Origin: Candidatus Methylomirabilota bacterium
GTDB taxonomy: Bacteria > Methylomirabilota > Methylomirabilia > Methylomirabilales > CSP1-5
DNA: 22,407 nt
Direction: 5' to 3'
Assembly (NCBI GenBank): GCA_023249165.1
Contig: JAHFDE010000013.1
Span: 1-22,407, forward strand
Shown here: one piece after another, positions 1 to 7,828 of the stretch
Layout of the letters: the number at the start of each line of letters is the position of its first letter
How positions within the stretch are numbered: position 1 is the stretch's first letter
Notes under the pieces: model-generated
The model's input: only the letters and a program-made list of their open reading frames with translations
Databases searched by the model: none
Told to the model about the DNA's origin: nothing
Translations under genes and position numbers: made by a program

Positions 1-48
1 TTCCCCGTCCTTGCAAAACCTGGAAGAGATGGGTATCATAGCACCGGT

Positions 49-1593
49 ATGGGGAGGCCGGTCGTCAAGGGGACAGGACGGAAGGTAAAGCCGAGGTCAC
101 ACAGGCGCGGTCGCGCCGATGACCTCGGACGGGACCGTCTGCTGAGCACCCTCCTCTCGCGCCTGGATAACGTGGGGGTGCTTGCCTCGGACCGCGCCGG
201 CAAGATCGTCACCGCGAATCCAGCCTGGTGGACTCTCTTGAGGCTCCCCCGCCGCTACTCTCCGGGCAAGGGCGTGACTGTTGCGTTCCCCCCGCTGCTG
301 CGATCCCAGGTGCGATCCCTCCTGGAGAAGCTCGGACAGAAGCAGGGCACAGCCGAGCTTGTCCTGGCTGACGGGGGACTCCACCTGCAGGCCACTACTT
401 GGAACGGCGGCGCGCTCTTCTTTCTCACCGAACAACCACTGGTGCGCGAGCGGGCCCTCACCCAAAAGATTCTGGATAGTCTCCCCCTGGGCCTCTACGT
501 CATCGACCGAAGCTTCACCATCGTCGCCTGGAACCGGACCCGCGAGACCGCTCCCTGGGGGATGAAGCGGCAGGAGGTGATCGGTCGGAATCTCTTTGAG
601 GTCCTCCCCTCGTTGCGGCGCGGTAGGATCGAGGAGGAGTTCCGCCAGGTCTTCGAGACCGGGGCCACGCTTCAGATGGAGGAAGAATCGGTACTGGAGG
701 GGGACCGGAGGACCTTCCGGATCAGCAAGGCCCCCCTCACCAGCGGCCCGGGAGTGGTCACTCACGTGATTACCCTCGTCGAGGACATCACTGAACGCCG
801 ACGGATACAACGGCAACTCCTGGCCAGCGAGAAGCTGGCCGGAATCGGCCAGCTGGCCGCCGGCATTGCCCACGAACTGAACAACCCCATGGCTGCCATT
901 GCCTCCTGTGCCGAGGCGCTCCTGAAGCACAGCGAAGGCTCTCCGCCAACCCGGAAGGACGCCGAGGAGCTGAGCCTCTATCTGCGGATCATCGAGGAAG
1001 AGGTGTATCGATGCAAGGGAATCCTGGCCGGGCTTTCCGACCTCAGTCGAGAGGGGACCGGGGAGCAGCGGCCCACCGACCTGCGCCTCCTCCTCGAGGG
1101 GATCCTCCGTGTCGTCGGGTATCAACTGCGAAGCCAGGGGATTACCGTCATCCGGGATTTCGACGACGGGCTTCCCCCGCTTCTGGGCAACGAGGGAGAG
1201 CTTCGTCAGGCGTTCTTGACCGTCCTGATCAACGCCCTCGAGGCCATGGACCGGGGCGCGAGCCTCACCATCCGGGCGAAGGCGGCCGGACTCGGGGCGT
1301 GGGCCCTCCGCGGTTCACCGCGAAGGACCCCGTCTTCGCCATCGGCTCGCGGCGTCCAGGTGGAGATCGAGGACACCGGCCGGGGGATCCCTACCGAGCT
1401 CCTGCCTCGGGTCTTTGAACCCTTCTTCACCACCAAGCCCCCCGGAAAGGGTGCCGGGTTGGGCCTCTATATCGCCGAGGGAATCGTGAGTGCCCACGGG
1501 GGGCGGATGGAGATCCATTCAGTCGAGGGGAAAGGGACGGTCGTGCGAATCCAGCTTCCCGCCGCGAAGGGCCAGATCAGAGAGAGGGGATGA
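49..1593 (+). CDS. Soluble PAS-domain sensor histidine kinase
   Basis: Cytoplasmic two-component sensor kinase of 514 residues with no membrane segment. Two PAS-like regions (about residues 32-130 and 137-250) lead into a HisKA dimerisation helix with the phospho-accepting His275 in AHELNNP. An HATPase_c domain follows: N-box around Asn395, G1 box EDTGRGIP (441-448), F-box FEPFFTTK and G2 box GAGLGLYIA. This is the NtrB-like class that usually pairs with sigma-54 activators. A run of about 25 Arg/Pro/Ser-rich residues (412-436) sits between two strands of the ATPase domain and looks like a lineage-specific insertion. The ATG at 49 has only a weak ribosome site; too little upstream sequence is present to judge the promoter. 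The stop overlaps the start of the next gene (ATGA), so the two are translationally coupled. Signal sensed: unknown. Family call is secure. Confidence 0.93.
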   Translation: MGRPVVKGTGRKVKPRSHRRGRADDLGRDRLLSTLLSRLDNVGVLASDRAGKIVTANPAWWTLLRLPRRYSPGKGVTVAFPPLLRSQVRSLLEKLGQKQGTAELVLADGGLHLQATTWNGGALFFLTEQPLVRERALTQKILDSLPLGLYVIDRSFTIVAWNRTRETAPWGMKRQEVIGRNLFEVLPSLRRGRIEEEFRQVFETGATLQMEEESVLEGDRRTFRISKAPLTSGPGVVTHVITLVEDITERRRIQRQLLASEKLAGIGQLAAGIAHELNNPMAAIASCAEALLKHSEGSPPTRKDAEELSLYLRIIEEEVYRCKGILAGLSDLSREGTGEQRPTDLRLLLEGILRVVGYQLRSQGITVIRDFDDGLPPLLGNEGELRQAFLTVLINALEAMDRGASLTIRAKAAGLGAWALRGSPRRTPSSPSARGVQVEIEDTGRGIPTELLPRVFEPFFTTKPPGKGAGLGLYIAEGIVSAHGGRMEIHSVEGKGTVVRIQLPAAKGQIRERG

Positions 1594-2975
1594 TGCGCAA
1601 CGAACAGGGCAAGATCCGGGTTCTGATTGCCGACGATGAGAAGAATTTTGCCAGGGTGCTGAAGACCGAGCTCGGGCGGGAGGGATACAGCACCGACGTG
1701 GCCTCGCATGGGCGGGACGCCCTTGACAAGCTCAAGGACCAGGAATTCGACGTCCTCATTCTGGATCTCAAGATGCCCAAGCTCGGAGGGATGGAGGTCC
1801 TCAAGGAGGTCAAGAAGATGGCCCTGCCGCCCGAGGTGATCCTCCTCACCGGACACGGCACCATCCCGACCGCCGTGGAGGCCATGAAGCTCGGCGCCTA
1901 CACCTATGTGACGAAGCCCTGCAAGACGGCCGAGCTGAATCTGCTGATCCGGAAGGCGTATGAAAAGCAGCAGATCCTCCGCGAGAATCTTTACCTCAAG
2001 ACCCGCCTGGGCCACGAAGAACCGTTTCCCGAGATCGTGACCGCGAGTCCGAAGATCCGGCAGATCCTCAAGATGCTGGTCCGGATTGCGCCCACCGATT
2101 CGACGGTCCTGATCACCGGCGAGAGCGGGACCGGCAAGGAACTGGTGGCGAAGGCCGTCCACCAGAAGTCTAAGCGGAAGGACAAACCATTTCTCGTCAT
2201 CAACTGCGGGGCGCTCCAGGAGAGCATCCTGGAGAGCGAGCTCTTCGGGCACGAGAAGGGGGCGTTCACCGGGGCCCACACGGCGAAGGCCGGCCTCTTT
2301 GAGGTCGCGGACAAAGGCACCCTGCTCCTGGACGAGATCGGCGAGATCTCCCAGACCATGCAGCTCAAGCTCCTGCGGGTGATCGAGACCGGCAAGTTCT
2401 TCCGAGTCGGAAGCACCAGGGAGCGACAGGTCGACGTCCGGGTCCTCACGGCGACGAACAGGGACCTCCAGGAACTGGTCAAGGCCGGAAGGTTCCGCGA
2501 GGACCTGTTCTATCGTATCAACGTTATCCCGATCCACCTGCCTCCGCTCCGGGAGCGGCCTGAGGACGTCCCGGTCCTGACCCGCTACTTTCTGCAGCTC
2601 TTCGCCCCCTTGGGCAAGAAGACCGTCAGCAACGAGGCGATGATCTTCCTCACCCGATATGCCTGGCCGGGGAACGTCCGCGAGCTGCAGCACGTCATGC
2701 GGCGGGCGCTGATCCTCTCTCCCAAAGACCAGGTCGAAGCGGAGGATCTCCCCCTGGATCTCCAGGTAGACCGGGCGTCCCGAGGGGCCCTTGCCTCGCG
2801 CGGTGCCCTCGCCACCCTCGGGGATGTCGAGCGGCAGCACATCCTCCGGGTCATGGAACAGGCCAAGGGGCACCGGGGACAGGCAGCGGAGATCCTGGGC
2901 ATCGACCCCAAGACCCTCTACCGCAAACTCCTCACCTACCGTATCGATATCGCGGAACCCCGGGACCGCCGCTGA
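1590..2975 (+). CDS. NtrC-family sigma-54-dependent response regulator
   Basis: Activator of sigma-54 RNA polymerase, 461 residues, and cognate partner of the overlapping kinase. Receiver domain at residues 8-120 has the acidic pair Asp15/Asp16, phospho-acceptor Asp59, Thr87 and Lys109. The AAA+ domain (about 148-375) has Walker A GESGTGKE (177-184), the sigma-54 contact loop GAFTGA (224-229) and Walker B LLLDE ending at Asp248-Glu249. A Fis-type helix-turn-helix lies at the C-terminus (about 415-455, with QAAEILGIDPKTLYRKL). All catalytic and contact residues are intact, so an active activator is expected. The start ATG at 1590 overlaps the kinase stop and follows a purine-rich GAGAGGGG. A second ATG comes immediately after at 1593. 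A consensus sigma-54 promoter lies 136 bases after its stop, which suggests the adjacent receiver gene is one target. Confidence 0.95.
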   Translation: MMRNEQGKIRVLIADDEKNFARVLKTELGREGYSTDVASHGRDALDKLKDQEFDVLILDLKMPKLGGMEVLKEVKKMALPPEVILLTGHGTIPTAVEAMKLGAYTYVTKPCKTAELNLLIRKAYEKQQILRENLYLKTRLGHEEPFPEIVTASPKIRQILKMLVRIAPTDSTVLITGESGTGKELVAKAVHQKSKRKDKPFLVINCGALQESILESELFGHEKGAFTGAHTAKAGLFEVADKGTLLLDEIGEISQTMQLKLLRVIETGKFFRVGSTRERQVDVRVLTATNRDLQELVKAGRFREDLFYRINVIPIHLPPLRERPEDVPVLTRYFLQLFAPLGKKTVSNEAMIFLTRYAWPGNVRELQHVMRRALILSPKDQVEAEDLPLDLQVDRASRGALASRGALATLGDVERQHILRVMEQAKGHRGQAAEILGIDPKTLYRKLLTYRIDIAEPRDRR

Positions 2976-3110
2976 GACAGGCTGGCAGCACTCACCCTGC
3001 TCATAGTCAGTCTGTCAGTAATCCTCGGGCAGAATGCCCCTCCTTCAGCCCGGCGCCCCTCCTGTCACCTGAGATAGCCCCACCCGCCGAAGAACGGATC
3101 TTCCCATATT

Positions 3111-3126
3111 TGGCACCGTCCTTGCT
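3111..3126 (+). promoter_or_regulatory. Sigma-54 (-24/-12) promoter of the receiver-only gene
   Basis: TGGCACCGTCCTTGCT matches the sigma-54 consensus TGGCAC-N5-TTGCW with the obligatory GG-N10-GC geometry. The predicted transcription start is near 3137, which gives a leader of about 17 nt to the ATG at 3154. It is located directly downstream of a gene for a GAFTGA-containing activator. Confidence 0.88.
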
Positions 3127-3153
3127 AGCAAGTGATCACGAGTGGAAGGGACC

Positions 3154-3534
3154 ATGCGAATCATCATCATCGACGACGACTACTACACCACCGAGACCCT
3201 CTCGCGGTTTCTCGCGGCGAAGGGGTTTTCCACGCAGATACATACCACCATCGGGGACGCGGTGCGGACCCTCCTCGCCGACGAGTTCGATGTGATGCTG
3301 TTGGACTACCACCTCCCGGGGTTGAACGGCACCGATGCCCTCCCGATCATCCAGGAGGTCTCTCCCCGACTCCCCGTTATCCTCATGATGCACGAAACGA
3401 GTCTCGAAGATCGGGAGAAGGCCCTGCGAGCTGGGGCCTTCCACGTCTTGCAAAAGCCTGTCAGCCACCGAGCGTTGCTGCGGGCCATCCTTTCCACCCG
3501 ACCTGCGTTCCAGCCGAAGAAACGCACGAAGTAG
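3154..3534 (+). CDS. Stand-alone receiver (REC) domain protein
   Basis: Single-domain response regulator of 126 residues with no output domain. Asp7-Asp8-Asp9 form the acidic pocket, Asp51 in LLDYHLPG is the phospho-acceptor and Lys101 in QKP is present. The conserved Thr/Ser at the end of strand 4 is Met79 here; ungapped alignment with the NtrC-like neighbour puts Met79 opposite its Thr87. An in-frame GTG at 3142 exists, but the ATG at 3154 is preferred because GGAAGGG (3144-3150) sits at ribosome-binding distance and the predicted transcript starts only at about 3137. It could be a phosphate sink, an adaptor or a feedback element for the kinase/NtrC pair. Function is inferred from context only. 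Confidence 0.88.
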   Translation: MRIIIIDDDYYTTETLSRFLAAKGFSTQIHTTIGDAVRTLLADEFDVMLLDYHLPGLNGTDALPIIQEVSPRLPVILMMHETSLEDREKALRAGAFHVLQKPVSHRALLRAILSTRPAFQPKKRTK

Positions 3535-3608
3535 GCCGGACTCCACCACGCCGCAAGCGAAGAGCATCACCCCCGGACATCTTTCCCAGGGGATAACTCC
3601 GCAGAAAC

Positions 3609-3640
3609 GGCGTCTTGACGCCTCAGAACGAGAGGTCTCG
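3609..3640. terminator. Two short hairpins between convergent genes
   Basis: GGCGTC-TT-GACGCC (3609-3622) and CGAGA-GG-TCTCG (3629-3640) are perfect inverted repeats between the receiver gene and the convergent folC. There is no T-tract and the loops are very short, so a role as a bidirectional terminator is only a suggestion from position. Confidence 0.3.
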
Positions 3641-3655
3641 ACTCAAGAGCGGGGC

Positions 3656-4954
3656 TTAGAAGATTGAGGTGAAGCCCAGGGCGCGCAAGGCGGCGGCGGC
3701 GGTGTAGAGAGAGCCGGTGACGAGGATCGTATCTTCCGGAGCGGCCAGGATGCGGGCCGCAGCCAGGGCCTCCGCCATGGTTTCGGCGATCCTGACCTGG
3801 GCAAAGTACTGAGCGGCGACGTCAGCCAAGGTTCCCGGTTCGGCCCCCCGGTCGCTTTCGGGGCGGGTGAGGATCACGGTCGAGGTCAGGGAAGCCAGGG
3901 TCTTGAGCATCTGCTCCCATGCCTTGTCCTTGAGGACACCAAAGACGAGGAGGCAACCCGACAGCCTTTCCTCCTCGAGAAAGGACCGGAGGGCCTGGAT
4001 GGCTGCTGGGTTGTGCGCCCCGTCCACAAGAATCCGAGGTCGGGCCGAGATTAGCTGAAGCCGGCCGGGCCAGTAGGCGGACGCCAGGCCTTGGCGAATC
4101 GGAAACTCCCCCACCGCGAATCCCTGTTCCTCGAGGAGCTCCGCCGCAGCGACGGCCGTGGTCGCGTTCACGATCTGGTGCCTGCCCAACAAGGGGATCT
4201 GAAGGGAATCATACTCCCTGAGCCTCCCCACCAGCCGAAAGGTCTCACCCCGCTCGGAGCGACCCAGGTACCTCACCCGGTACTCGTCTTGAACCCTGAT
4301 CAGTCGCGCCCCCTTCTCACGGACAATGCGGGCGACCGCCTCGAGGGCCGCGCCCTCCGCAGCGCTCACCACCGATCCCCCCTCCCGGACGATCCCCGCC
4401 TTCTCCGCGGCGATGCTTTCCAGGGTGTCGCCGAGATGCTCCTGGTGCTCGAGCCCGATGTTGGTGATGACCGAGACCTCCGCCTGAAGGATGTTGGTCG
4501 CATCGGAGCGGCCGCCGAGACCAACCTCGATGACCCCCCAGTCCACACCGGCACGGGCGAAGTGAAGCAACGCCGACGCGGTGGCCGCCTCGAAGAAGGT
4601 GGGGGAGGAGAGCGGCGACGACGCAAAGAGACGGTCGATGACACCGGCGACCTCGGTGGTGAGGGCGGCCAATTCCCCTTCGGCAATAGGATGGCCATTC
4701 ACCAGGATCCGCTCGCGAAAATCCAGCAGATGAGGCGAGGTGTAGAGGCCGACCCTGAAGCCTGCCGCCCTGAGGATCCCGTTCGTGAAGGCCGCCGTGG
4801 ACCCCTTGCCGTTGGTCCCGGCCACGTGAACAGACCGGAAGGCCGCCTCAGGATGCCCAAAGGCCTCCACCAGGCGCAGGATGTTCTCGAGCCCGAGCCT
4901 GATGCCAAAACGCTGAAGCCCGTTGAGGTAAGCGAGGGCGTCAGAATAGTTCAT
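3656..4954 (-). CDS. folC: Bifunctional folylpolyglutamate synthase / dihydrofolate synthase
   Basis: Cytosolic Mur-ligase-family enzyme of 432 residues. It adds glutamate to dihydropteroate and to (tetrahydro)folates using ATP. The N-terminus is typical of FolC (residues 1-25, ending in GLENI), followed by the P-loop AGTNGKGSTAAF (about 45-56), the second family signature EVGLGGRSDATN (about 143-154) and the C-terminal ligase motif VDGAHNP. Length is normal for the family. The start codon is the first one that gives the full FolC N-terminus. No Shine-Dalgarno sequence precedes it, because the start codon lies within an array of 7-nt repeats (4949-4983). A TATAGT at 5021-5016 on the minus strand could be a -10 box, but a convincing -35 is not visible. 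It is a single gene, convergent with the receiver gene. Confidence 0.95.
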   Translation of the reverse strand: MNYSDALAYLNGLQRFGIRLGLENILRLVEAFGHPEAAFRSVHVAGTNGKGSTAAFTNGILRAAGFRVGLYTSPHLLDFRERILVNGHPIAEGELAALTTEVAGVIDRLFASSPLSSPTFFEAATASALLHFARAGVDWGVIEVGLGGRSDATNILQAEVSVITNIGLEHQEHLGDTLESIAAEKAGIVREGGSVVSAAEGAALEAVARIVREKGARLIRVQDEYRVRYLGRSERGETFRLVGRLREYDSLQIPLLGRHQIVNATTAVAAAELLEEQGFAVGEFPIRQGLASAYWPGRLQLISARPRILVDGAHNPAAIQALRSFLEEERLSGCLLVFGVLKDKAWEQMLKTLASLTSTVILTRPESDRGAEPGTLADVAAQYFAQVRIAETMAEALAAARILAAPEDTILVTGSLYTAAAALRALGFTSIF

Positions 4955-4983
4955 GGTTCAGGGTTCATGGTTTAGGGTTCGTG
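4949..4983. repeat. Heptamer repeat array A (GTTCAKG family), overlapping the folC start
   Basis: Five consecutive 7-nt units: GTTCATG, GTTCAGG, GTTCATG, GTTTAGG, GTTCGTG. The folC start codon (minus strand, 4954-4952) is the CAT inside the first unit. The same unit sequences recur at 11554-11581. Confidence 0.85.
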
Positions 4984-5078
4984 GTCGCGAAGAAGGCCCA
5001 CGCGGCCGTCTCAATACTATACCATCCGTCACCCGGCAGAGCGAACATCTTTGCCGGCGTTGCGCCGGAGGCGGAGGC

Positions 5079-5384
5079 GTGATACAGGTGGAGCGGAAGG
5101 CGGTGGCGAAGGTCATGGCGATTCCCGAACCGATTCAGGTGTCATGCTACGCAGGCTCGAGGGGAGTAGAGGCTCCCCGTGCGTTTCGGTCCCCCACCGC
5201 CGGCCGGCTCGTCGTGGTCCGCATCCTGAAGCGGTGGGTCCAGGAGGATCTCCGAAGGGTGCAAAAGGAGTGTTTCCAAGTCCTCGCCTCGAACGGCGAG
5301 ATGTACATATTGTATCGGGACTGCTCCCTGGACCTATGGTTTCTGGAGGGAAAGGATCCTGAATATCGCGGTGCTAAACCGTGA
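5079..5384 (+). CDS. Small conserved protein, DUF6504-like
   Basis: Protein of about 101 residues resembling the small DUF6504-type proteins found beside many housekeeping genes. The core begins at PIQVSCYAGSRGVEAPRAF, continues through a V-rich strand and the RWVQEDLRR helix, and ends with a FQVLASNGEMYILYRD...WFLE strand pair. The family has no assigned reaction that I know of. The open frame reaches back to 4953, but that part crosses the repeat array and is not protein-like. I chose GTG 5079, which has GGAGG at 5067-5071; ATG 5115 is the main alternative and would remove 12 residues. It is divergent from folC and convergent with the DUF362 gene. The gene is probable; the family name is from memory of the sequence pattern. 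Confidence 0.72.
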   Translation: MIQVERKAVAKVMAIPEPIQVSCYAGSRGVEAPRAFRSPTAGRLVVVRILKRWVQEDLRRVQKECFQVLASNGEMYILYRDCSLDLWFLEGKDPEYRGAKP

Positions 5385-5469
5385 AGACGGGAGTTAAAGG
5401 TGTCCGAAGCCAGTACCAGGACGCTTGCTGACTTGCTCCCGATGTTCGCGGCAATAAGTTGGAACGGCA

Positions 5470-6531
5470 CTAGCGAAGACCAACCTGTCTCCGGATGTCG
5501 CCCACAAGCCTGCCGAAGTCCGGGTCTCGGCCCGCCAGGTCCTCGGCGACCAGCTCTATCTCATCCGGGCCGGTTGCCCCGAGGCCGAGGGCAATCGCGC
5601 GACGGATCTGGACCTGGTCCCAGACCCCCTTTGACGTCACCATCTCCCACCGCCCAAAAGCCCTGATGATCCCAAGGGCTACAACATCGGTGGCGATCGG
5701 GTCACCGCTCGCCAGGATGACCCGGGTCGGCACGGCCTCACCGGACCAGGGCCCGCCGTGAATCATGCTCTGGAGCCCGTCCACGACGAAGAGGTGGGGG
5801 CGAACGGCCATATTGAGCTCCGCCACCGCTGGCTCCCATCCGTCCCGCCCGTAGGCCCACGGCTTGTTCTTGCCGTGGACGCACCCGACGGTATTCTTCA
5901 GGGCACAACTGAAGCTGGCACTCCGGTGCGTCTTGATCACGGGGACGCTGATCAGGCGCTCGGCCTCGTAGGCTGCCTTGGCTACGTACACGGTCTTCGC
6001 ATAATGCGCCTGGGGGGAATCCACGCTCACCCACTCTCCCTCATCGAAGGCGACCACTTCAGCGCCTGCCTCACGGGCCGCCTCTGCAATCCCCGTCTTT
6101 TCGAGATGGCGACGCGTGGGCAGCGACATCACAGCCGACATATCACCCACGGCCAGCGAGGCTGGTCGCTCTGCCTTCGCCAAAAACGCCACGGCCCTCA
6201 CCACCCGCGGGTCCGTGGTGGCCGGCGGAGGCTCGCCCCAGACCACATTGGGTTTGACCAGAGTGCGAGCACCAGCGATCCCCAGCCGCGACATGCCGCC
6301 GATGAGGTCGACGGCACTCTCCACCATCCGGCGGACCTCCTCCCCATGGACGACCGCCACGAGACTCTTCGATCCTGAGCGGAAGGGATTGTCCGGGAGG
6401 GACGCCGGCTTCCCCGGAGTGGCATCGGGCGAAAAGAGGATCTGCGAGAGCATCTCGCGGCAGGCCGGGACGAAGATCCCCATCGCCGCGAGCCCGGCCA
6501 GTTGGAGCACCGACCGTCTGGTAACCCTCAT
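5470..6531 (-). CDS. Tat-exported DUF362 domain lipoprotein
   Basis: DUF362 protein of 353 residues. The N-terminus MRVTRRSVLQLAGLAAMG is a twin-arginine signal, followed by FVPAC, a plausible lipobox, so a Tat-exported lipoprotein is likely. The core has the family hallmarks: LVKPNVVWG, then TDPRVVRAVAF, VPVIKTHRSASFSCALKN, GCVHGKNK and the late segment SGDPIATDVVALGI. No ferredoxin-type cysteine cluster is present, unlike some DUF362 proteins. Biochemical role is not established; some relatives are linked to metal or Fe-S cofactors. ATG 6531 is chosen over the longer frame (from 6600) because GGAG lies 6-7 nt upstream and the Arg-Arg motif then sits right at the N-terminus. It lies downstream of the LOG-family gene on the same strand, with a gap of about 100 nt. 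Confidence 0.88.
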   Translation of the reverse strand: MRVTRRSVLQLAGLAAMGIFVPACREMLSQILFSPDATPGKPASLPDNPFRSGSKSLVAVVHGEEVRRMVESAVDLIGGMSRLGIAGARTLVKPNVVWGEPPPATTDPRVVRAVAFLAKAERPASLAVGDMSAVMSLPTRRHLEKTGIAEAAREAGAEVVAFDEGEWVSVDSPQAHYAKTVYVAKAAYEAERLISVPVIKTHRSASFSCALKNTVGCVHGKNKPWAYGRDGWEPAVAELNMAVRPHLFVVDGLQSMIHGGPWSGEAVPTRVILASGDPIATDVVALGIIRAFGRWEMVTSKGVWDQVQIRRAIALGLGATGPDEIELVAEDLAGRDPDFGRLVGDIRRQVGLR

Positions 6532-6628
6532 GAGTGCTCCGGTCCCATTATGCGTCCGATCCCATCCCCTCAGGCGTCCCGGCGGCACCCGGCGTGACAC
6601 GGGACACCCGGACGCCCGTGCCGTTCCC

Positions 6629-7660
6629 CTACGAGCGGTTGATGAAGCCGATCAGCTGGCGCAACCGACCGTAGCTCGTCCGGTTGAAGGGGAGGATGAG
6701 CCGCGGGAGTTCCGGCCACTCGTCCTCTTCGGCCGGGAGCGGTCCCGGAAGGGACAGGACCGGCCCCTTGAGAATGTCCTGGAACTCCCGCCCGAGAGCG
6801 TCAAGAGCCTCAGGGTTGAGCGGCCGGTGGATTCGCAACACGAGGTGTTCCCCCACGAATCGGTGGGAGTGAAACACCCCATAAAAATCGAGGATCTCCC
6901 TCCCAGCGTCCTCCACCGTCTCGGTGACGCGATACAGGTGGACATCCTCGGGCGCTATGAAGCCCCGCCCGACCATCTCCTCCCTGACGTATGCATCCCA
7001 GGCCTTCCAGTAGCCTCTCCCAGGGATGTCGAGCAGGAGCACCGGGATCATGGAGGTCTTGCCGGTCTGAATCAAGGTCAGCACCTCGAAGACTTCGTCG
7101 AAGGTGCCGAAGCCGCCGGGTAAGAAACAGGCGGCGGCTGATTCCTTGAGCAGGAAGAGCTTGCGGGTGAAAAAATATTTGAACGTGATGAGCTTGGGGT
7201 CCTCCGCGATCCACGGATTGGCCTCTTGCTCGAAAGGGAGCCGGATGTTGAGGCCAAAGCTCTGCTCCCGTCCCGCCCCCGCCTGGGCACCTCCCATGAC
7301 GCCACTACCAGCTCCGGTGATCACCATCCATCCCGCCTCCACCATCCGGCGGCCGAAGTCGTTCGCCTGGAGCGTGATCGGGTGGTCCGGCGCGGTCCGC
7401 GCCGAGCCAAAGACCGTGACTTTAGGCATCGCTCGGTACGGGGAGAAGACCTTGAAGGCGTAGCGGAGCTCCTTCAGGGCGGAGTTGACGATCTTCAGGT
7501 CACCGACGTCCGCGCCGTCCTCGAACAGCTTGAGGACGGTGGTCAGCATCTGGGCGTAGTACTGCGATGTCTCCTGGTGAACGCCGAGCCCGGCGAGGAG
7601 GGCGCCGAGCTGCCGATTCGCCTCTTCCGACTGGAGCTGGTAGCGCCGCTCGTTGGCCAC
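6629..7660 (-). CDS. LOG-family (TIGR00730-type) Rossmann-fold protein
   Basis: Protein of 343 residues with the lysine-decarboxylase-like/LOG fold. VTVFGSAR opens the Rossmann domain, then TGAGSGVMGGAQAGA, and the signature PGGFGTFDEVFEVL carries the PGGxGTxxE motif. LOG enzymes release free cytokinin bases or nucleobases from nucleoside 5'-monophosphates (phosphoribohydrolase activity); the long bacterial members resemble nucleotide 5'-monophosphate nucleosidases. Long N- and C-terminal extensions (about 80 and 90 residues) surround the core, so substrate cannot be named. Start is GTG. A TATACT sits at 7672-7667 on the minus strand, six nucleotides before the GTG, so the message may be leaderless. 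Confidence 0.88.
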   Translation of the reverse strand: MANERRYQLQSEEANRQLGALLAGLGVHQETSQYYAQMLTTVLKLFEDGADVGDLKIVNSALKELRYAFKVFSPYRAMPKVTVFGSARTAPDHPITLQANDFGRRMVEAGWMVITGAGSGVMGGAQAGAGREQSFGLNIRLPFEQEANPWIAEDPKLITFKYFFTRKLFLLKESAAACFLPGGFGTFDEVFEVLTLIQTGKTSMIPVLLLDIPGRGYWKAWDAYVREEMVGRGFIAPEDVHLYRVTETVEDAGREILDFYGVFHSHRFVGEHLVLRIHRPLNPEALDALGREFQDILKGPVLSLPGPLPAEEDEWPELPRLILPFNRTSYGRLRQLIGFINRS

Positions 7661-7666
7661 GATTTC

Positions 7667-7672
7667 AGTATA
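7667..7672 (-). promoter_or_regulatory. Possible -10 box immediately before the LOG-family GTG
   Basis: TATACT followed by GAAATC and then the GTG start would put transcription initiation on the start codon itself. The -35 is weak (TTCGGT at a 17-nt spacing). Tentative. Confidence 0.4.
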
Positions 7673-7699
7673 CTCCCCGCGCCACCAGAACCGAAGCGA

Positions 7700-7828
7700 T
7701 CACGGCTTCGGCCTCAGCGCCGCGGCCTGCTTTACGAGCTGGGTCAAGTCCTTCTCTTCGATGCCGACGGGAGTCTGCACCTTCAAGAAATGGGCCAGCA
7801 CTACAACCTGGTGAGACAGGAGGAGCTT
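7700..7828 (-). pseudogene. Orphan C-terminal coding remnant
   Basis: Between stops, the minus-strand frame reads about 42 codons with protein-like composition, including VVVLAHFLKVQTPVGIEEKD and ending QAAALRPKP before a TGA at 7702-7700. There is no start codon with a ribosome site. It overlaps the last codons of the globin remnant in another frame. I do not recognise the parent family. It may be the frame-shifted tail of the globin gene or of a neighbouring lost gene. Confidence 0.35.

Noticed and set aside
1..16. Possible sigma-54 promoter before the histidine kinase (CCGTCCTTGCA resembles the -12 half at 3117-3126)
   Set aside because: The required GG ten bases upstream of GC is TT at positions 1-2, and the sequence before the window is not available.
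97..1125. Long minus-strand frame opposite the histidine kinase
   Set aside because: Mirror frame of a high-GC gene with no ribosome site and no recognisable domain; the kinase on the plus strand has all family motifs.
1467..2873. 468-codon minus-strand frame opposite the NtrC-like gene
   Set aside because: Antisense shadow; composition is repetitive Leu/Asp/Arg from reading GC-rich codons backwards.
2982..3003. TGGCAGCACTCACCCTGCT as a sigma-54 promoter after the NtrC-like gene
   Set aside because: The GG to GC distance is 13 instead of 10 nucleotides.
3142..3156. GTG 3142 as start of the receiver-only protein
   Set aside because: It lies five bases after the predicted transcription start and before the ribosome site GGAAGGG that serves ATG 3154.
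4091..4975. 294-codon plus-strand frame opposite folC
   Set aside because: folC has complete family motifs on the minus strand; this frame has no ribosome site and runs into the repeats.
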